Assembly: GCF_000214665.1 (NCBI RefSeq)
Contig: NC_015572.1
Location: 1,302,001 to 1,366,000 of the forward strand
Length of the DNA stretch: 64,000 bases
Reading direction: 5' to 3'
Source of the DNA: Methylomonas methanica MC09
GTDB lineage: Bacteria > Pseudomonadota > Gammaproteobacteria > Methylococcales > Methylomonadaceae
Shown here: piece after piece, positions 10,048 through 18,538 of the stretch
Position numbering within the stretch: the first letter of the stretch is position 1
Layout: the number at the start of each line of letters is the position of its first letter
Position numbers and translations under genes: made by a program
The notes under the pieces: generated by a model
What the model was told of the DNA's origin: nothing
Databases searched by the model: none
What the model saw: the letters and a program-made list of their open reading frames with translations, nothing else

Positions 10048-11228
10048 ATAATAAAAAGGTTACCGTAATTATTCCTACATTTAATAGGTGTAATTACATC
10101 ATAGAAAGCTTGGAAAGCATTTTTAATCAAACGATTAAACCTTATGAAATTATTATTGTTAACGATGGATCTACTGATAACACCGAAAGTATCCTTCGAC
10201 CTTATCTTGGTCGAATAATATATATTTCAAAAGAAAATGGCGGCAAGTCTACGGCTCTCAATGAGGCGTTAAAATATGCTACTGGCGACTTTATCTGGAT
10301 ATTTGACGACGACGACATAGCATTACCTGATGCACTGGAAAGACATTTGATCGTTTTCAAAGAAAACCCCGACATTGGATTTACATACAGCCCCCTTTAC
10401 GAAACAAGTCTTAATAATGGCGTACTTAAGCCCTTGTATGAAACCAACATCCCCAAGGATTTACAAAAACAATTATTTATTAGTCTTTTCGATCATTGCT
10501 TTGTAGCTCATCCTGCTATTTTAGTAAAAACTGACTGCTATAAAAAAGTTGGCCCATTCAATACAGAATTTATTCGCTCACAAGATTATGAAATGTTGCT
10601 TAGATTGGCTTACAACTTTAAAGGAAAAGCCGTTGATAACGCGACTTTCTTGCGGAGACAGCATGAAGGGGATAGAGGTAGCAAGGACGAATTACATAAA
10701 TCCATCGAAGTCCAAAAAAAATGGGTAGCTTACGATCAGATATTTTCTCGCCATTACTATGAGAGTCTTGAACTTAACGAATATTTACCTGGAAAAAACC
10801 ATCTCGACGAATTGACGCCTGACGATATAAGACAGGCATTACTCAAAAGAGCTTCCATTATGGCAAGAAAAGGTCTTTGGGAATTGTTTATTTCTGACTT
10901 ATCGCTGCTCTTTTCTAATAACAGCAGCGAAAATGACTTAACTTTTGAAGAACGTGAAATATGCCAAAAAACCATGGCGTACAACAACATCTACGCGTAC
11001 TTACCTTTCATAGCCACGATAGATTTACCGTTAAAACTTTCAAACATATTACAAGGACGACTTGGGAATAATTTAAGGCTAGAATATTCAAAAGGATTAT
11101 TTTATCAACTACTAAGGGAATTTAAAGATAGGGAATACAAAATATCATGGCTTATACTAAAAGTCATTAGAATTGTATTAGGCATAAGTGGCATTGTTTA
11201 TTATTTTCAATCGTTTAACAAAAAATGA
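10044..11228 (+). CDS. glycosyltransferase family 2
   Basis: The N-terminal GT-A domain is clear: VTVIIPTFNR at the start, IIVNDGSTDNT near residue 40, and the acidic DDDD metal/nucleotide site near residue 90. A HEGDRG segment follows near residue 210. The C-terminal 170 residues are not assigned. I chose ATG at 10044, which overlaps the preceding stop as ATGA and has GGA about eight bases upstream; ATG at 10032 would add four residues. The product should add one sugar to the lipid-linked repeat unit in the cytoplasm. Confidence 0.88.
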   Translation: MNNKKVTVIIPTFNRCNYIIESLESIFNQTIKPYEIIIVNDGSTDNTESILRPYLGRIIYISKENGGKSTALNEALKYATGDFIWIFDDDDIALPDALERHLIVFKENPDIGFTYSPLYETSLNNGVLKPLYETNIPKDLQKQLFISLFDHCFVAHPAILVKTDCYKKVGPFNTEFIRSQDYEMLLRLAYNFKGKAVDNATFLRRQHEGDRGSKDELHKSIEVQKKWVAYDQIFSRHYYESLELNEYLPGKNHLDELTPDDIRQALLKRASIMARKGLWELFISDLSLLFSNNSSENDLTFEEREICQKTMAYNNIYAYLPFIATIDLPLKLSNILQGRLGNNLRLEYSKGLFYQLLREFKDREYKISWLILKVIRIVLGISGIVYYFQSFNKK

Positions 11229-12166
11229 CTGTCCCAGCGATATCCCTAATCATACCTTGTTACAATAGCGGAAAATATTTACCTTCTTGCATTGAATCTA
11301 TTTTAAGTCAACGGGGAGATTTCAATATTAAAGAGATTATCATAGTTGATGACGCCAGTACCGATGATTTGACACTAAGATCTCTAGTCAACTTACAGCT
11401 GTCGAATTTGATTAATGTTATTACTAACAAAGGCCTAAAAGGAGCGGCAGGCGCCAGAAACACCGGTCTAAGAATAGCACAGTCGGAGTGGATTATTTTT
11501 TTGGATGCCGACGACGTTTTAACAGAAGATAGCATTCAAAATAGAATCGAGGCCCTTCAAGAGTACCCTAATTGTGGATGGATAGGTGGTGATTTTGTTT
11601 TGTGGAATGAGGACGGAAGCCTGGAGAGCTCTTGTTTTTTTAAATCCAGAGATAAGACCTTTGATGCTTTAAAGTCCGCATTTACGGAAAATCGCCTCGT
11701 TTGTTATCCTCGGCCTATCCATCAATTTATTTCTGTCTGTTTAACTCAAGTTGGTGTCAGTCTTATTAAAAGAGATTTAATCATTGCACTAGGCGGCTTT
11801 AGGGAGCATTTGCGGCAAGCCGAGGATTATCAATTTTGGATTCGTTTGGCGGCGATTAGCGATTTTGTGTTCACTCCTAAACCATTAATGCTTTATCGTC
11901 AACATGGGGCAAATACCACAGCACAAGATATACCGCCGCGTTATTGGACTATTCAAGCCTTTGAAGAATTGCGTGCAGATGAAAGTTTTGTTGAATACAC
12001 ACATCTAATCGATGACAGATTAGCCGAATTTAACATAGAGAACGCCCTTTATTTTAGGCGTAAGAGAAATAGGCAATCAGCGCTGAAGTCTTTTTACGCT
12101 GCTTTTCGATTGCGCCCGAACATTGGTGTTTTACGCTCAATGTTGATTACGGCGCTAACAGGGTAA
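11225..12166 (+). CDS. glycosyltransferase family 2
   Basis: This is a second GT-A transferase of 313 residues, with ISLIIPCYNSGKYL at the N-terminus, IIIVDDASTDD near residue 40 and LDADDVL near residue 95 as the DxD-type metal site. It begins inside the previous gene's end (ATGA overlap), so the two are probably translated together. The acceptor and sugar cannot be predicted; the two GT2 proteins are only distantly alike. Confidence 0.88.
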   Translation: MTVPAISLIIPCYNSGKYLPSCIESILSQRGDFNIKEIIIVDDASTDDLTLRSLVNLQLSNLINVITNKGLKGAAGARNTGLRIAQSEWIIFLDADDVLTEDSIQNRIEALQEYPNCGWIGGDFVLWNEDGSLESSCFFKSRDKTFDALKSAFTENRLVCYPRPIHQFISVCLTQVGVSLIKRDLIIALGGFREHLRQAEDYQFWIRLAAISDFVFTPKPLMLYRQHGANTTAQDIPPRYWTIQAFEELRADESFVEYTHLIDDRLAEFNIENALYFRRKRNRQSALKSFYAAFRLRPNIGVLRSMLITALTG

Positions 12167-12170
12167 TCCG

Positions 12171-13220
12171 ATGAAAAATTTAAAAATTGCCGTTTTATCT
12201 TACCCTATGCTTTTCCAGCGTCAGGGCGGTTTGCAAATTCAAATATTGGAAACTATCTCGGCGCTTAATGAGTTGGGTGTTTGCGCGGAATTGATAAATC
12301 CTAATCAAGATAAGTTGTACGATTATGATCTCATACATGTGTTCTCTGCGATTAATGGGAACCATCGAATTGTTGAGGCGGCAAAAGATATTGATAAGCC
12401 GGTCGTTATTTCACCCCTTATACGACCTGATTGGAACCGTTTTACTGGGTATAGAGAGAGGTTTTTAGATAAAATTGTCGGAAAGTTGACTCGTTGGCAT
12501 ATTTACACGACGTTTCGTGAAATCGAATATTGCCTTACTGTCAGCGATGCTATTGTTGCATTAGGGGAAATTGAAAAAGCGTCTATTGAGAATGGCTTTC
12601 TAATTCATCGGGACAAAACTCGAGTGATTCCGAATGGTATCCCGCAACGGTTTTTCGATGCCTCCCCGGATTTATTTGTGAATAATTACCAAATTTCACC
12701 CGGTTTTGTGCTGTGTGTTGCGGCTATCAATGCACATAAAAATCAATTGACTTTAGCGCAAGCGTTGAAGGATAGCGGAAAGGAATTGGTCTTAATCGGT
12801 TCCTGCTTGGAGTCTTCGAAAGCATACTTAGCCGATATTTTGAGTTTGCCTCATGTGCATTATATCGGAGCGCTGGGTTATGATGATGCATTGTTAGCCT
12901 CGGCTTATGCTGCGGCGGGCGTGTTTTGTTTGCCCAGTATGAGTGAAGTGATGCCTCTGAGTGTTTTGGAGGCTTTGGCGAGTAATACGCCAGTCGTTAT
13001 GACGCAAAATCATTGTATGAATATCGAGGGTTTAAGAGATGTCGTGACAGAAATAAATCCGCGTGACCCATTATCGATTCGTACGGAAATAGAGAACAAA
13101 TTGCGCGATATCGGTAATCGGCAAGGATGTAAATCGCGCGTTGCATCGTTGACTTGGGGGAATGTAGCCACCGAGTTGGCGGCTATTTATCGACAGGTTC
13201 TTTCCAATAGCCTAGTTTAA
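12171..13220 (+). CDS. glycosyltransferase family 4 (GT-B)
   Basis: The 349-residue protein has a GT-B fold. An N-terminal Rossmann half contains QGGLQIQI near residue 20. The C-terminal half has RVIPNGIP near residue 155 and the E-x7-E type segment SEVMPLSVLEAL near residue 260, which in GT4 enzymes contacts the sugar nucleotide. It starts four bases after the previous stop. Its last 38 bases overlap the end of the convergent TPR gene. Confidence 0.87.
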   Translation: MKNLKIAVLSYPMLFQRQGGLQIQILETISALNELGVCAELINPNQDKLYDYDLIHVFSAINGNHRIVEAAKDIDKPVVISPLIRPDWNRFTGYRERFLDKIVGKLTRWHIYTTFREIEYCLTVSDAIVALGEIEKASIENGFLIHRDKTRVIPNGIPQRFFDASPDLFVNNYQISPGFVLCVAAINAHKNQLTLAQALKDSGKELVLIGSCLESSKAYLADILSLPHVHYIGALGYDDALLASAYAAAGVFCLPSMSEVMPLSVLEALASNTPVVMTQNHCMNIEGLRDVVTEINPRDPLSIRTEIENKLRDIGNRQGCKSRVASLTWGNVATELAAIYRQVLSNSLV

Positions 13221-13863
13221 TGAGTTTGTTTTTCAACGCTGGTGGGGCCTTTTTATTAGCATATGCTTTTTTAGCATATTCCATTGCTTTTTCGTATTGT
13301 TGAAGTTCTACCAGCAGCAGACTATAAGAATATGCAATTTTGGCGTTGTCGGGAGCAATAGTTAATGCTTTTTGATAGTAATCGTCTGCTTTGTTTTTTT
13401 GGCCTGTTTCTTTTAGATAATAGGCATATAAAGAGACGGTTCCCGCATCTCTTGGGCTAAAGTGAATTGCGCGTTGGAGATAACATTCTACGGGGCTAAT
13501 CAATGGCGCTTTTTTTAATAATAAATTTCTATTAAATTTGATTTGGTAACGAATTATGCTGAGCAAGGCTCTATGATGGTTGGGAACGGCTCGTAAGGTG
13601 TAATCGAGATCTTCCTCAAGTCGACCTTCCTGTCCTTTTATGTGGTTTTCTACCGGAGTGGTAAAGTGATGTTGTTCTACTACAGGAATTTTTTTTCTTT
13701 CGTCTGCATGGGTATAGTCCCAAGGTCCGTAGCCCTGATCGTTACCTTGGCAGGGTAAGTTATCAAATGTCATGCCTACCCAGGGAGCGGTATTGCGGCC
13801 GTGGGCAGGTAAAGAGAATAATCCGGTTATTATAAAGAGTAACGTTAATCTTAAAATAGGCAT
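13183..13863 (-). CDS. secreted TPR-repeat protein
   Basis: The 226-residue protein has a signal peptide (about residues 1-22, ending PAHG) and two or three tetratricopeptide-like repeats in the C-terminal half (YAYYLKETGQKNKADDYYQKAL and the following repeat). TPR proteins serve as assembly scaffolds and are frequent in polysaccharide export clusters. It runs against the cluster direction: its 3' end overlaps the GT4 gene by 38 bases, and its start codon shares a CATG with the start of the divergent GNAT-like gene. Confidence 0.75.
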   Translation of the reverse strand: MPILRLTLLFIITGLFSLPAHGRNTAPWVGMTFDNLPCQGNDQGYGPWDYTHADERKKIPVVEQHHFTTPVENHIKGQEGRLEEDLDYTLRAVPNHHRALLSIIRYQIKFNRNLLLKKAPLISPVECYLQRAIHFSPRDAGTVSLYAYYLKETGQKNKADDYYQKALTIAPDNAKIAYSYSLLLVELQQYEKAMEYAKKAYANKKAPPALKNKLIKLGYWKEPVDK

Positions 13864-14572
13864 GAAAATATTAGGCTTAGGTGAAAAATATAAGCAGTTG
13901 CAGCAGTTGATAGTTCAATTGGGCTGGATAAATACCTGTCTTTACGCCGCTAATCGTATCTCAAACTTACTCAAGCTAGGTTTGTTTTTTAACAAATATT
14001 ATTTTGTTGCGCAATCTTTTGCTGATCAGCCTCAGCTGCCGCCAAACAAGGGAAGGCGTATACGGGTTGTTGAACTGGCGCCGGAATCGTTAGACTGCAA
14101 CCCGTGTCCCCGACCTAAAGACGTACTTGTAGATCGCTATAATCAAGGGGCAACGTGTTTAACCGCATATAGAGAAGATGAATTCGCTGGATGTTTGTGG
14201 TATGCGGAATCTCGTTATCGCGAAGACGAAGTGCGTTGCCTATATCAGTTGCCGGCTGATCAAGCGGTATGGGATTTTGATGTATATGTTGAGCCGAAAT
14301 TTCGGCTGTCTCCCGTTTTTTTGAAGTTGTGGGATGAGGCATCGACCAAGCTGACGCGGAAAGGATGTCGATGGTCATTTAGCCGCATCTCAGCCTTTAA
14401 TGCCATGTCGTTGTCTTCTCATAAGCGGATGGGGGCTTACGTGGTTGGCTGGGCTGTTTTCGCGCAGTTTAGACAAACGCAGATTTGTATTGCGTCTATG
14501 AAACCATTCATTCATCTTTCTACTTCTGAGTTCTCTTTTCCCGTTTTTAAATTTTCTTTACCTAAAATATAG
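13862..14572 (+). CDS. GNAT-like acyltransferase, exosortase-cluster type
   Basis: The 236-residue protein is cytoplasmic-looking and carries a GNAT-like core: strands such as TCLTAYREDEFAGCLWY and VWDFDVYVEPKFRLSPVFLKLWD, then a helix/strand end. Similar proteins accompany exosortase A clusters, where an acyl group carried on the adjacent acyl carrier protein could be the donor. This role is inference from context. The ATG at 13862 is chosen; the frame is open upstream to 13772, but that would cover 90 bases of the divergent TPR gene. Confidence 0.6.
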   Translation: MKILGLGEKYKQLQQLIVQLGWINTCLYAANRISNLLKLGLFFNKYYFVAQSFADQPQLPPNKGRRIRVVELAPESLDCNPCPRPKDVLVDRYNQGATCLTAYREDEFAGCLWYAESRYREDEVRCLYQLPADQAVWDFDVYVEPKFRLSPVFLKLWDEASTKLTRKGCRWSFSRISAFNAMSLSSHKRMGAYVVGWAVFAQFRQTQICIASMKPFIHLSTSEFSFPVFKFSLPKI

Positions 14573-14589
14573 TTCAATAGGATATTTCA

Positions 14590-14847
14590 ATGCCGTTACA
14601 AAATCAGCTTATCGAAATGCTCGCGCAAATTTTGCAACTCAATGCCTCCAGCGTAATAATCATGGATGGAGGTACGCCATTGCTGGGCGCTATACCTGAG
14701 TTCGACTCCATGGCTGTGGTAACTATTATTACAGCCTTGGAGGAGCGCTTTGGTTTTGTGGTTGACGACGATGAGATAGATGCATCGGTTTTTGAAACTG
14801 TTGGTTCTCTGACGGTATTTGTTGAGGCCAAATTACAGGAAGGATAA
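14590..14847 (+). CDS. acyl carrier protein, exosortase A system-associated
   Basis: This is an 85-residue acyl carrier protein. Ser40 in EFDSMAVV sits at the usual phosphopantetheine site. Helices I-III match the family, and helix III is acidic (VVDDDEIDASVF). It lies between the GNAT-like gene and hydrolase 2, and the cluster also has an AMP-forming acyl-CoA-ligase-like gene and a PLP decarboxylase. It probably carries the small acid activated by that ligase. It is separate from the fatty-acid ACP, which would normally sit in a fab operon. Confidence 0.88.
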   Translation: MPLQNQLIEMLAQILQLNASSVIIMDGGTPLLGAIPEFDSMAVVTIITALEERFGFVVDDDEIDASVFETVGSLTVFVEAKLQEG

Positions 14848-14876
14848 AGTACGCTAATTTAATTTCGGCTTAAGCG

Positions 14877-15692
14877 ATGCTTCCCGTATTCATTGATAGC
14901 TCTTGTGGACGCTTATTCGGCGTGTATTGGCCAGCGGCTAATGACTGCAATAAAGTCGTGTTGCATATCCCTGCGTTTGCGGAGGAAATGAACAAATCCA
15001 GGCATATGGTGGCTTTACAAGCTAAAGTTTTAAATGAGCTTGGCTATGCGGTATTGATAATCGATTTGTTTGGTACAGGCGATAGCGCCGGCGACTTTTC
15101 TGAAGCTACATGGGCAATATGGCACCAGAATATTAGTGATGCCTTGGCCTGGTTGCAAGGGTTGCACTTGCAAAGTGTTATGCTCTGGGGGTTGCGAGCC
15201 GGCGCATTGTTGGCAATGGACTTTGCTTCAAAAAATCCCGGCCAAGTCGAGCGTATATTGGCTTGGCAACCGGTTTTGAATGGGGACCTGTTTGTAACGC
15301 AGTTTTTAAGGTTGCGAGTGGCCGCTGCAATGATGAATAGTGCCCTTCCTCAGGAAAAAACCAGCGACCTGAAAAAACAAATAAAAGACAATCAGGCGCT
15401 AGAAGTCGCTGGTTATCTTTTAAATCCGGAGTTAATTAATCCGTTAATGACGATAAAACTTGACCCGATGTCGCTTAAGCAGCTTAGAGATGTCACTATT
15501 TTAGAAGTGATTTCCGGAGAGAATGCTCAGCCGGTATTTGCGAATCAACAGCTATTCGATGAGCTGGAATCTATTGGCATCGAGTCCAATTATGTCAAAG
15601 TCGTTGGTGAGAGTTTTTGGAATAGTCAAGAAATTGTAACTGCTCCTGAGTTATTGGATGCTACACAGGAAAGTTTAAGAAATTGGCAATGA
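14877..15692 (+). CDS. alpha/beta hydrolase 2, exosortase A system-associated
   Basis: The 271-residue alpha/beta-hydrolase-fold protein resembles the hydrolase 2 family of exosortase A loci (HIPAFAEEMNKSRHMV near residue 40 is characteristic). The nucleophile elbow reads LWGLRAGA with Arg107 where Ser or Cys would normally stand, so it may not be a classic hydrolase. It is thought to handle the acyl or glycan intermediates of the system, but the substrate is unknown. The start at 14877 has only a weak ribosome site. Confidence 0.82.
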   Translation: MLPVFIDSSCGRLFGVYWPAANDCNKVVLHIPAFAEEMNKSRHMVALQAKVLNELGYAVLIIDLFGTGDSAGDFSEATWAIWHQNISDALAWLQGLHLQSVMLWGLRAGALLAMDFASKNPGQVERILAWQPVLNGDLFVTQFLRLRVAAAMMNSALPQEKTSDLKKQIKDNQALEVAGYLLNPELINPLMTIKLDPMSLKQLRDVTILEVISGENAQPVFANQQLFDELESIGIESNYVKVVGESFWNSQEIVTAPELLDATQESLRNWQ

Positions 15693-16107
15693 ATATTGCT
15701 GGCGAATAGTAAATAAACGAAAGATATTTTGGTATCTATTGCTGGCCGATTGTTCTGGTTAAAAACCACTAGCGATATTATGCGAAATTGTCTCGTCAGG
15801 CTTTTGCGAGCATAAGGTTTGTCATCAGTCGTTTCAGAGCCAAACCTAGAATTATTGACTGCGGATAACATATGTTTTTTGGTAACGCCCAATAAATGAA
15901 GTCTAAACTTACCGTGTTTGTAAATCGATTGTTTGCCTGAAGGAACGGTTTATTGGTCGAACAAAGGTACAGTCTTGCTAAGCGCTGCCGCATCGACGGC
16001 ATTTTTGCAGGAGAAATGCCGTTGGTTAATGCGCCTCCTTTGAAGGGGGTGTTTATAGGGTTTTCTATAATGATGAATAACGAATTTATTTGCCGCGTGG
16101 AGGGTAA
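15693..16107. other. 415-base gap with stem-loops, no convincing gene
   Basis: No plus-strand frame of useful length is present. A minus-strand frame here (15796-16341) runs back into hydrolase 1 and is not believed. Near the 3' end three inverted repeats follow one another: ACGGCATTT/AAATGCCGT at 15996-16004 and 16014-16022, CCTCC/GGGGG around 16034-16049, and TATAG/CTATA at 16054-16069. The last lies about 38 bases before the ATG of hydrolase 1. It may be a structured leader, an internal terminator or the remains of an element. Confidence 0.4.
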
Positions 16108-16971
16108 ATGCAAGTGACTGAGACGCCACTGCTGTTCGAATGCCTGGGTAAAAAACTTGTCGGAGTTATTCATGAGTCCGATAGCAATAGCAAAATAGGG
16201 GTTTTGATTATAGTTGGCGGACCGCAGTATCGCGTGGGTAGCCATCGCCAATTCGTTTTGCTCGCTAGATATTTGGCAAGTCAGGGTGTTTCGACCATGC
16301 GTTTCGACGTACGCGGCATGGGGGATTCGGAAGGGGAACAAAGGCGCTATGACAAGTTGGATGACGATATTCGCGCGGGAATTAATTCTTTTGTCGCAAA
16401 CTGCACCAATATTAAGGAAGTTGTACTTTGGGGCTTGTGCGATGCGGCGTCGGCCGCATTATTCTACGCTTATCAGGATGATAGGGTAAGGGGGGTGGTG
16501 CTATTGAACCCGTGGGTGTTTTCGGAGCGTGGTGCGGCTAAAACTTATGTCAAACATTATTATTTAAGGCGCGTCTTAAGTAAAAACTTTTGGGCAAAAC
16601 TACTTTCATTTAAGTTCGATATTAAGGCTTCTGTATCATCGTTTTTTAAAATATTAGTAGTTGCATTGGGAAGAGATGCTGACAAAGATAATGCGAGTTC
16701 TAGGGGGGTTGAGAACTTATCTTTGCCTGTCAAAATGCGAGAATGTCTTCGTATGTTTAATTATCCGGTTTTGCTAATATTGAGTGGGCGGGATTTGACG
16801 GCGGATGAGTTTAAAGATGTTGTCGCGTCTGATTCAGGGTGGCAGTATTTATTAAATGAGGAAAGAGTTACTCGTGTTAATCTTGAAGAAGCGGATCATA
16901 CGTTTTCATCTGGGAAATGGCGGTCTCTCGTTGAAGTGAATACTCTGAATTGGATCAATAACCTGAGGTAA
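16108..16971 (+). CDS. alpha/beta hydrolase 1, exosortase A system-associated
   Basis: The 287-residue alpha/beta-hydrolase-fold protein is of the hydrolase 1 family found beside exosortase A. Landmarks are IVGGPQYRVGSHRQFV near residue 35, MRFDVRGMGDSEG near residue 65, and a nucleophile elbow LWGLCDAA with Cys111 as the probable nucleophile. A late His (EADHTF) is in place for the catalytic triad. A good GGAGGG site lies eight bases before the ATG. Only four bases separate it from the GtrA-GtrB fusion. Confidence 0.85.
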   Translation: MQVTETPLLFECLGKKLVGVIHESDSNSKIGVLIIVGGPQYRVGSHRQFVLLARYLASQGVSTMRFDVRGMGDSEGEQRRYDKLDDDIRAGINSFVANCTNIKEVVLWGLCDAASAALFYAYQDDRVRGVVLLNPWVFSERGAAKTYVKHYYLRRVLSKNFWAKLLSFKFDIKASVSSFFKILVVALGRDADKDNASSRGVENLSLPVKMRECLRMFNYPVLLILSGRDLTADEFKDVVASDSGWQYLLNEERVTRVNLEEADHTFSSGKWRSLVEVNTLNWINNLR

Positions 16972-16975
16972 TTTA

Positions 16976-18328
16976 ATGCTTGCTAAATATCTATTGGTAG
17001 GGGTGGTGAATACAATAGTCGGGCTGGGTACCATTTATTTTGGTATGTATTTTATAGGGCTCGATGTTGTAAGATCGAATTTGATGGGCTACACAATAGG
17101 TATTTTGGTAAGTTTTACACTGAATAAAAAGTGGACATTTGGGAGTCGTGATCACGTAATATATAGTTTTTTTCGATATTTGCTGGTTTTGATTTTCGCA
17201 TATGTCGTAAATCTCAAAACAGTGTTGTTCTTCAATATGAATTTAGGTGTTAATCCTTATTTGGCGCAAGCAATTGGCATTTTTCCATATACCTTAATAG
17301 GATTTCTAGGAAGTCGATATTTTGTATTTAAATCGCAGTCTAAAAAGAAATACGAAGAGGTCGGCAACGATAAGGGCTTGGTTAAACGGGATTATCTGCC
17401 AAGCATATCCGTAGTGGTGCCAGCTTATAATGAGCAGGAAGTGTTGACGAGTTTTTATAACAGAACGTCTGCAGTTTTAAGGGATATTGGGTCGAATTAC
17501 GAAATAGTTTTTGTGAACGACGGTAGTACGGATGGAACGTTAAAGGCTATGTACCAGCTGGCTGAAGAGGATAAAAATATACAGGTTATTGATTTGTCAA
17601 GAAACTTTGGAAAAGAGATTGCATTAACAGCCGGACTTGATCATGCAAAAGGTGAGGTAATTGTCATTATTGATGCGGATTTGCAAGACCCGCCAGAGCT
17701 GATCACACAGTTTATCAAAGGTTGGCAAGATGGATATGACGTCGTTTATGCCGTGCGTACTGTAAGAGAAGGAGAAAGCTGGGTAAAGAAAGCGACAGCA
17801 AGTTACTTTTATAGAATTATTCAAAACATTAGTAATATAAAAATTCCTAGAGATACTGGGGATTTCCGTCTGATAAGTCGCCGGTCTCTTGATGCGCTAA
17901 AGCAATTGCGCGAGCATCACCGCTTTATGAAAGGATTGTTTGCATGGGTTGGGTTTGATGCTAAACCTATATATTATAAGAGAGATGCCAGATTGGCCGG
18001 AACCACTAAATGGAATTATTGGAAGCTTTGGAACTTTGCTATTGAAGGTATTACTTCGTTTAGTATTGCGCCATTAAAAATAGCGACCTATTTGGGGTTA
18101 TTGGTTGCGGTTTTTTCGTTCGTTTATGCGGGTGCAATTATATACAAGACTTTGATGTTTGGTGAAAGTGTTCAAGGTTATCCTTCGCTAATGGTGGTAA
18201 TTTTGTTTCTCGGTGGAATTCAATTGGTATGCATAGGTGTTATTGGTGAATACCTTGGTCGAATATTCAACGAGGTTAAAAAAAGACCTCTTTACTTGGT
18301 TAAGGATAGTCGTGATTCTTGTTTGTAA
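16976..18328 (+). CDS. GtrA-like flippase fused to GtrB-like glycosyltransferase
   Basis: Two proteins that are usually separate are joined in 450 residues. Residues 1 to about 118 are a four-helix GtrA-like domain (FTLNKKWTF near residue 50 is typical). Residues 140-450 are a GT2 dolichol-phosphate-mannose-synthase/GtrB type transferase with SVVVPAYNEQ, FVNDGSTDGT and the metal site IIDADLQDPPE, ending in two transmembrane helices (about 360-385 and 400-425). The expected action is to load a sugar on undecaprenyl phosphate and flip it outward. The following membrane protein is the likely transferase that uses it. Confidence 0.87.
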   Translation: MLAKYLLVGVVNTIVGLGTIYFGMYFIGLDVVRSNLMGYTIGILVSFTLNKKWTFGSRDHVIYSFFRYLLVLIFAYVVNLKTVLFFNMNLGVNPYLAQAIGIFPYTLIGFLGSRYFVFKSQSKKKYEEVGNDKGLVKRDYLPSISVVVPAYNEQEVLTSFYNRTSAVLRDIGSNYEIVFVNDGSTDGTLKAMYQLAEEDKNIQVIDLSRNFGKEIALTAGLDHAKGEVIVIIDADLQDPPELITQFIKGWQDGYDVVYAVRTVREGESWVKKATASYFYRIIQNISNIKIPRDTGDFRLISRRSLDALKQLREHHRFMKGLFAWVGFDAKPIYYKRDARLAGTTKWNYWKLWNFAIEGITSFSIAPLKIATYLGLLVAVFSFVYAGAIIYKTLMFGESVQGYPSLMVVILFLGGIQLVCIGVIGEYLGRIFNEVKKRPLYLVKDSRDSCL

Positions 18329-18403
18329 GCGATTGGTAATGCTGTTATTTCAATTGGTTCAAATAAATAGAAAATAATCGCATTTTGAGTAAGGATGGAG
18401 CGG

Positions 18404-18523
18404 ATGGTTAAAGATATTACGCTAGTCGCAGGAATAATTTCTATAGCCGCATATTTTTTATTTAGTAATGGAGTGCGGAATTTTTTAGAATATTTATGTT
18501 CTATTTTAAATAGACTGACATAA
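18404..18523 (+). CDS. 39-residue single-pass membrane peptide
   Basis: This short frame begins with ATG behind an AGGATGGAG site (18391-18400) and encodes 39 residues with one hydrophobic helix (ITLVAGIISIAAYFLF) flanked by charged ends (MVKD and NRLT). It sits between the GtrA-GtrB fusion and the GtrC-like gene, in the same direction, 15 bases before the latter. Small membrane peptides can stabilise a membrane complex; that role is only a guess. No family recognised. Confidence 0.5.
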   Translation: MVKDITLVAGIISIAAYFLFSNGVRNFLEYLCSILNRLT

Positions 18524-18538
18524 AAGAAAAGGTGAATA

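Noticed and set aside
15796..16341. 181-residue open frame on the minus strand
   Set aside because: It overlaps the start of hydrolase 1 by more than 230 bases, has no motif, signal or ribosome site, and its sequence reads as the complement of a real gene.
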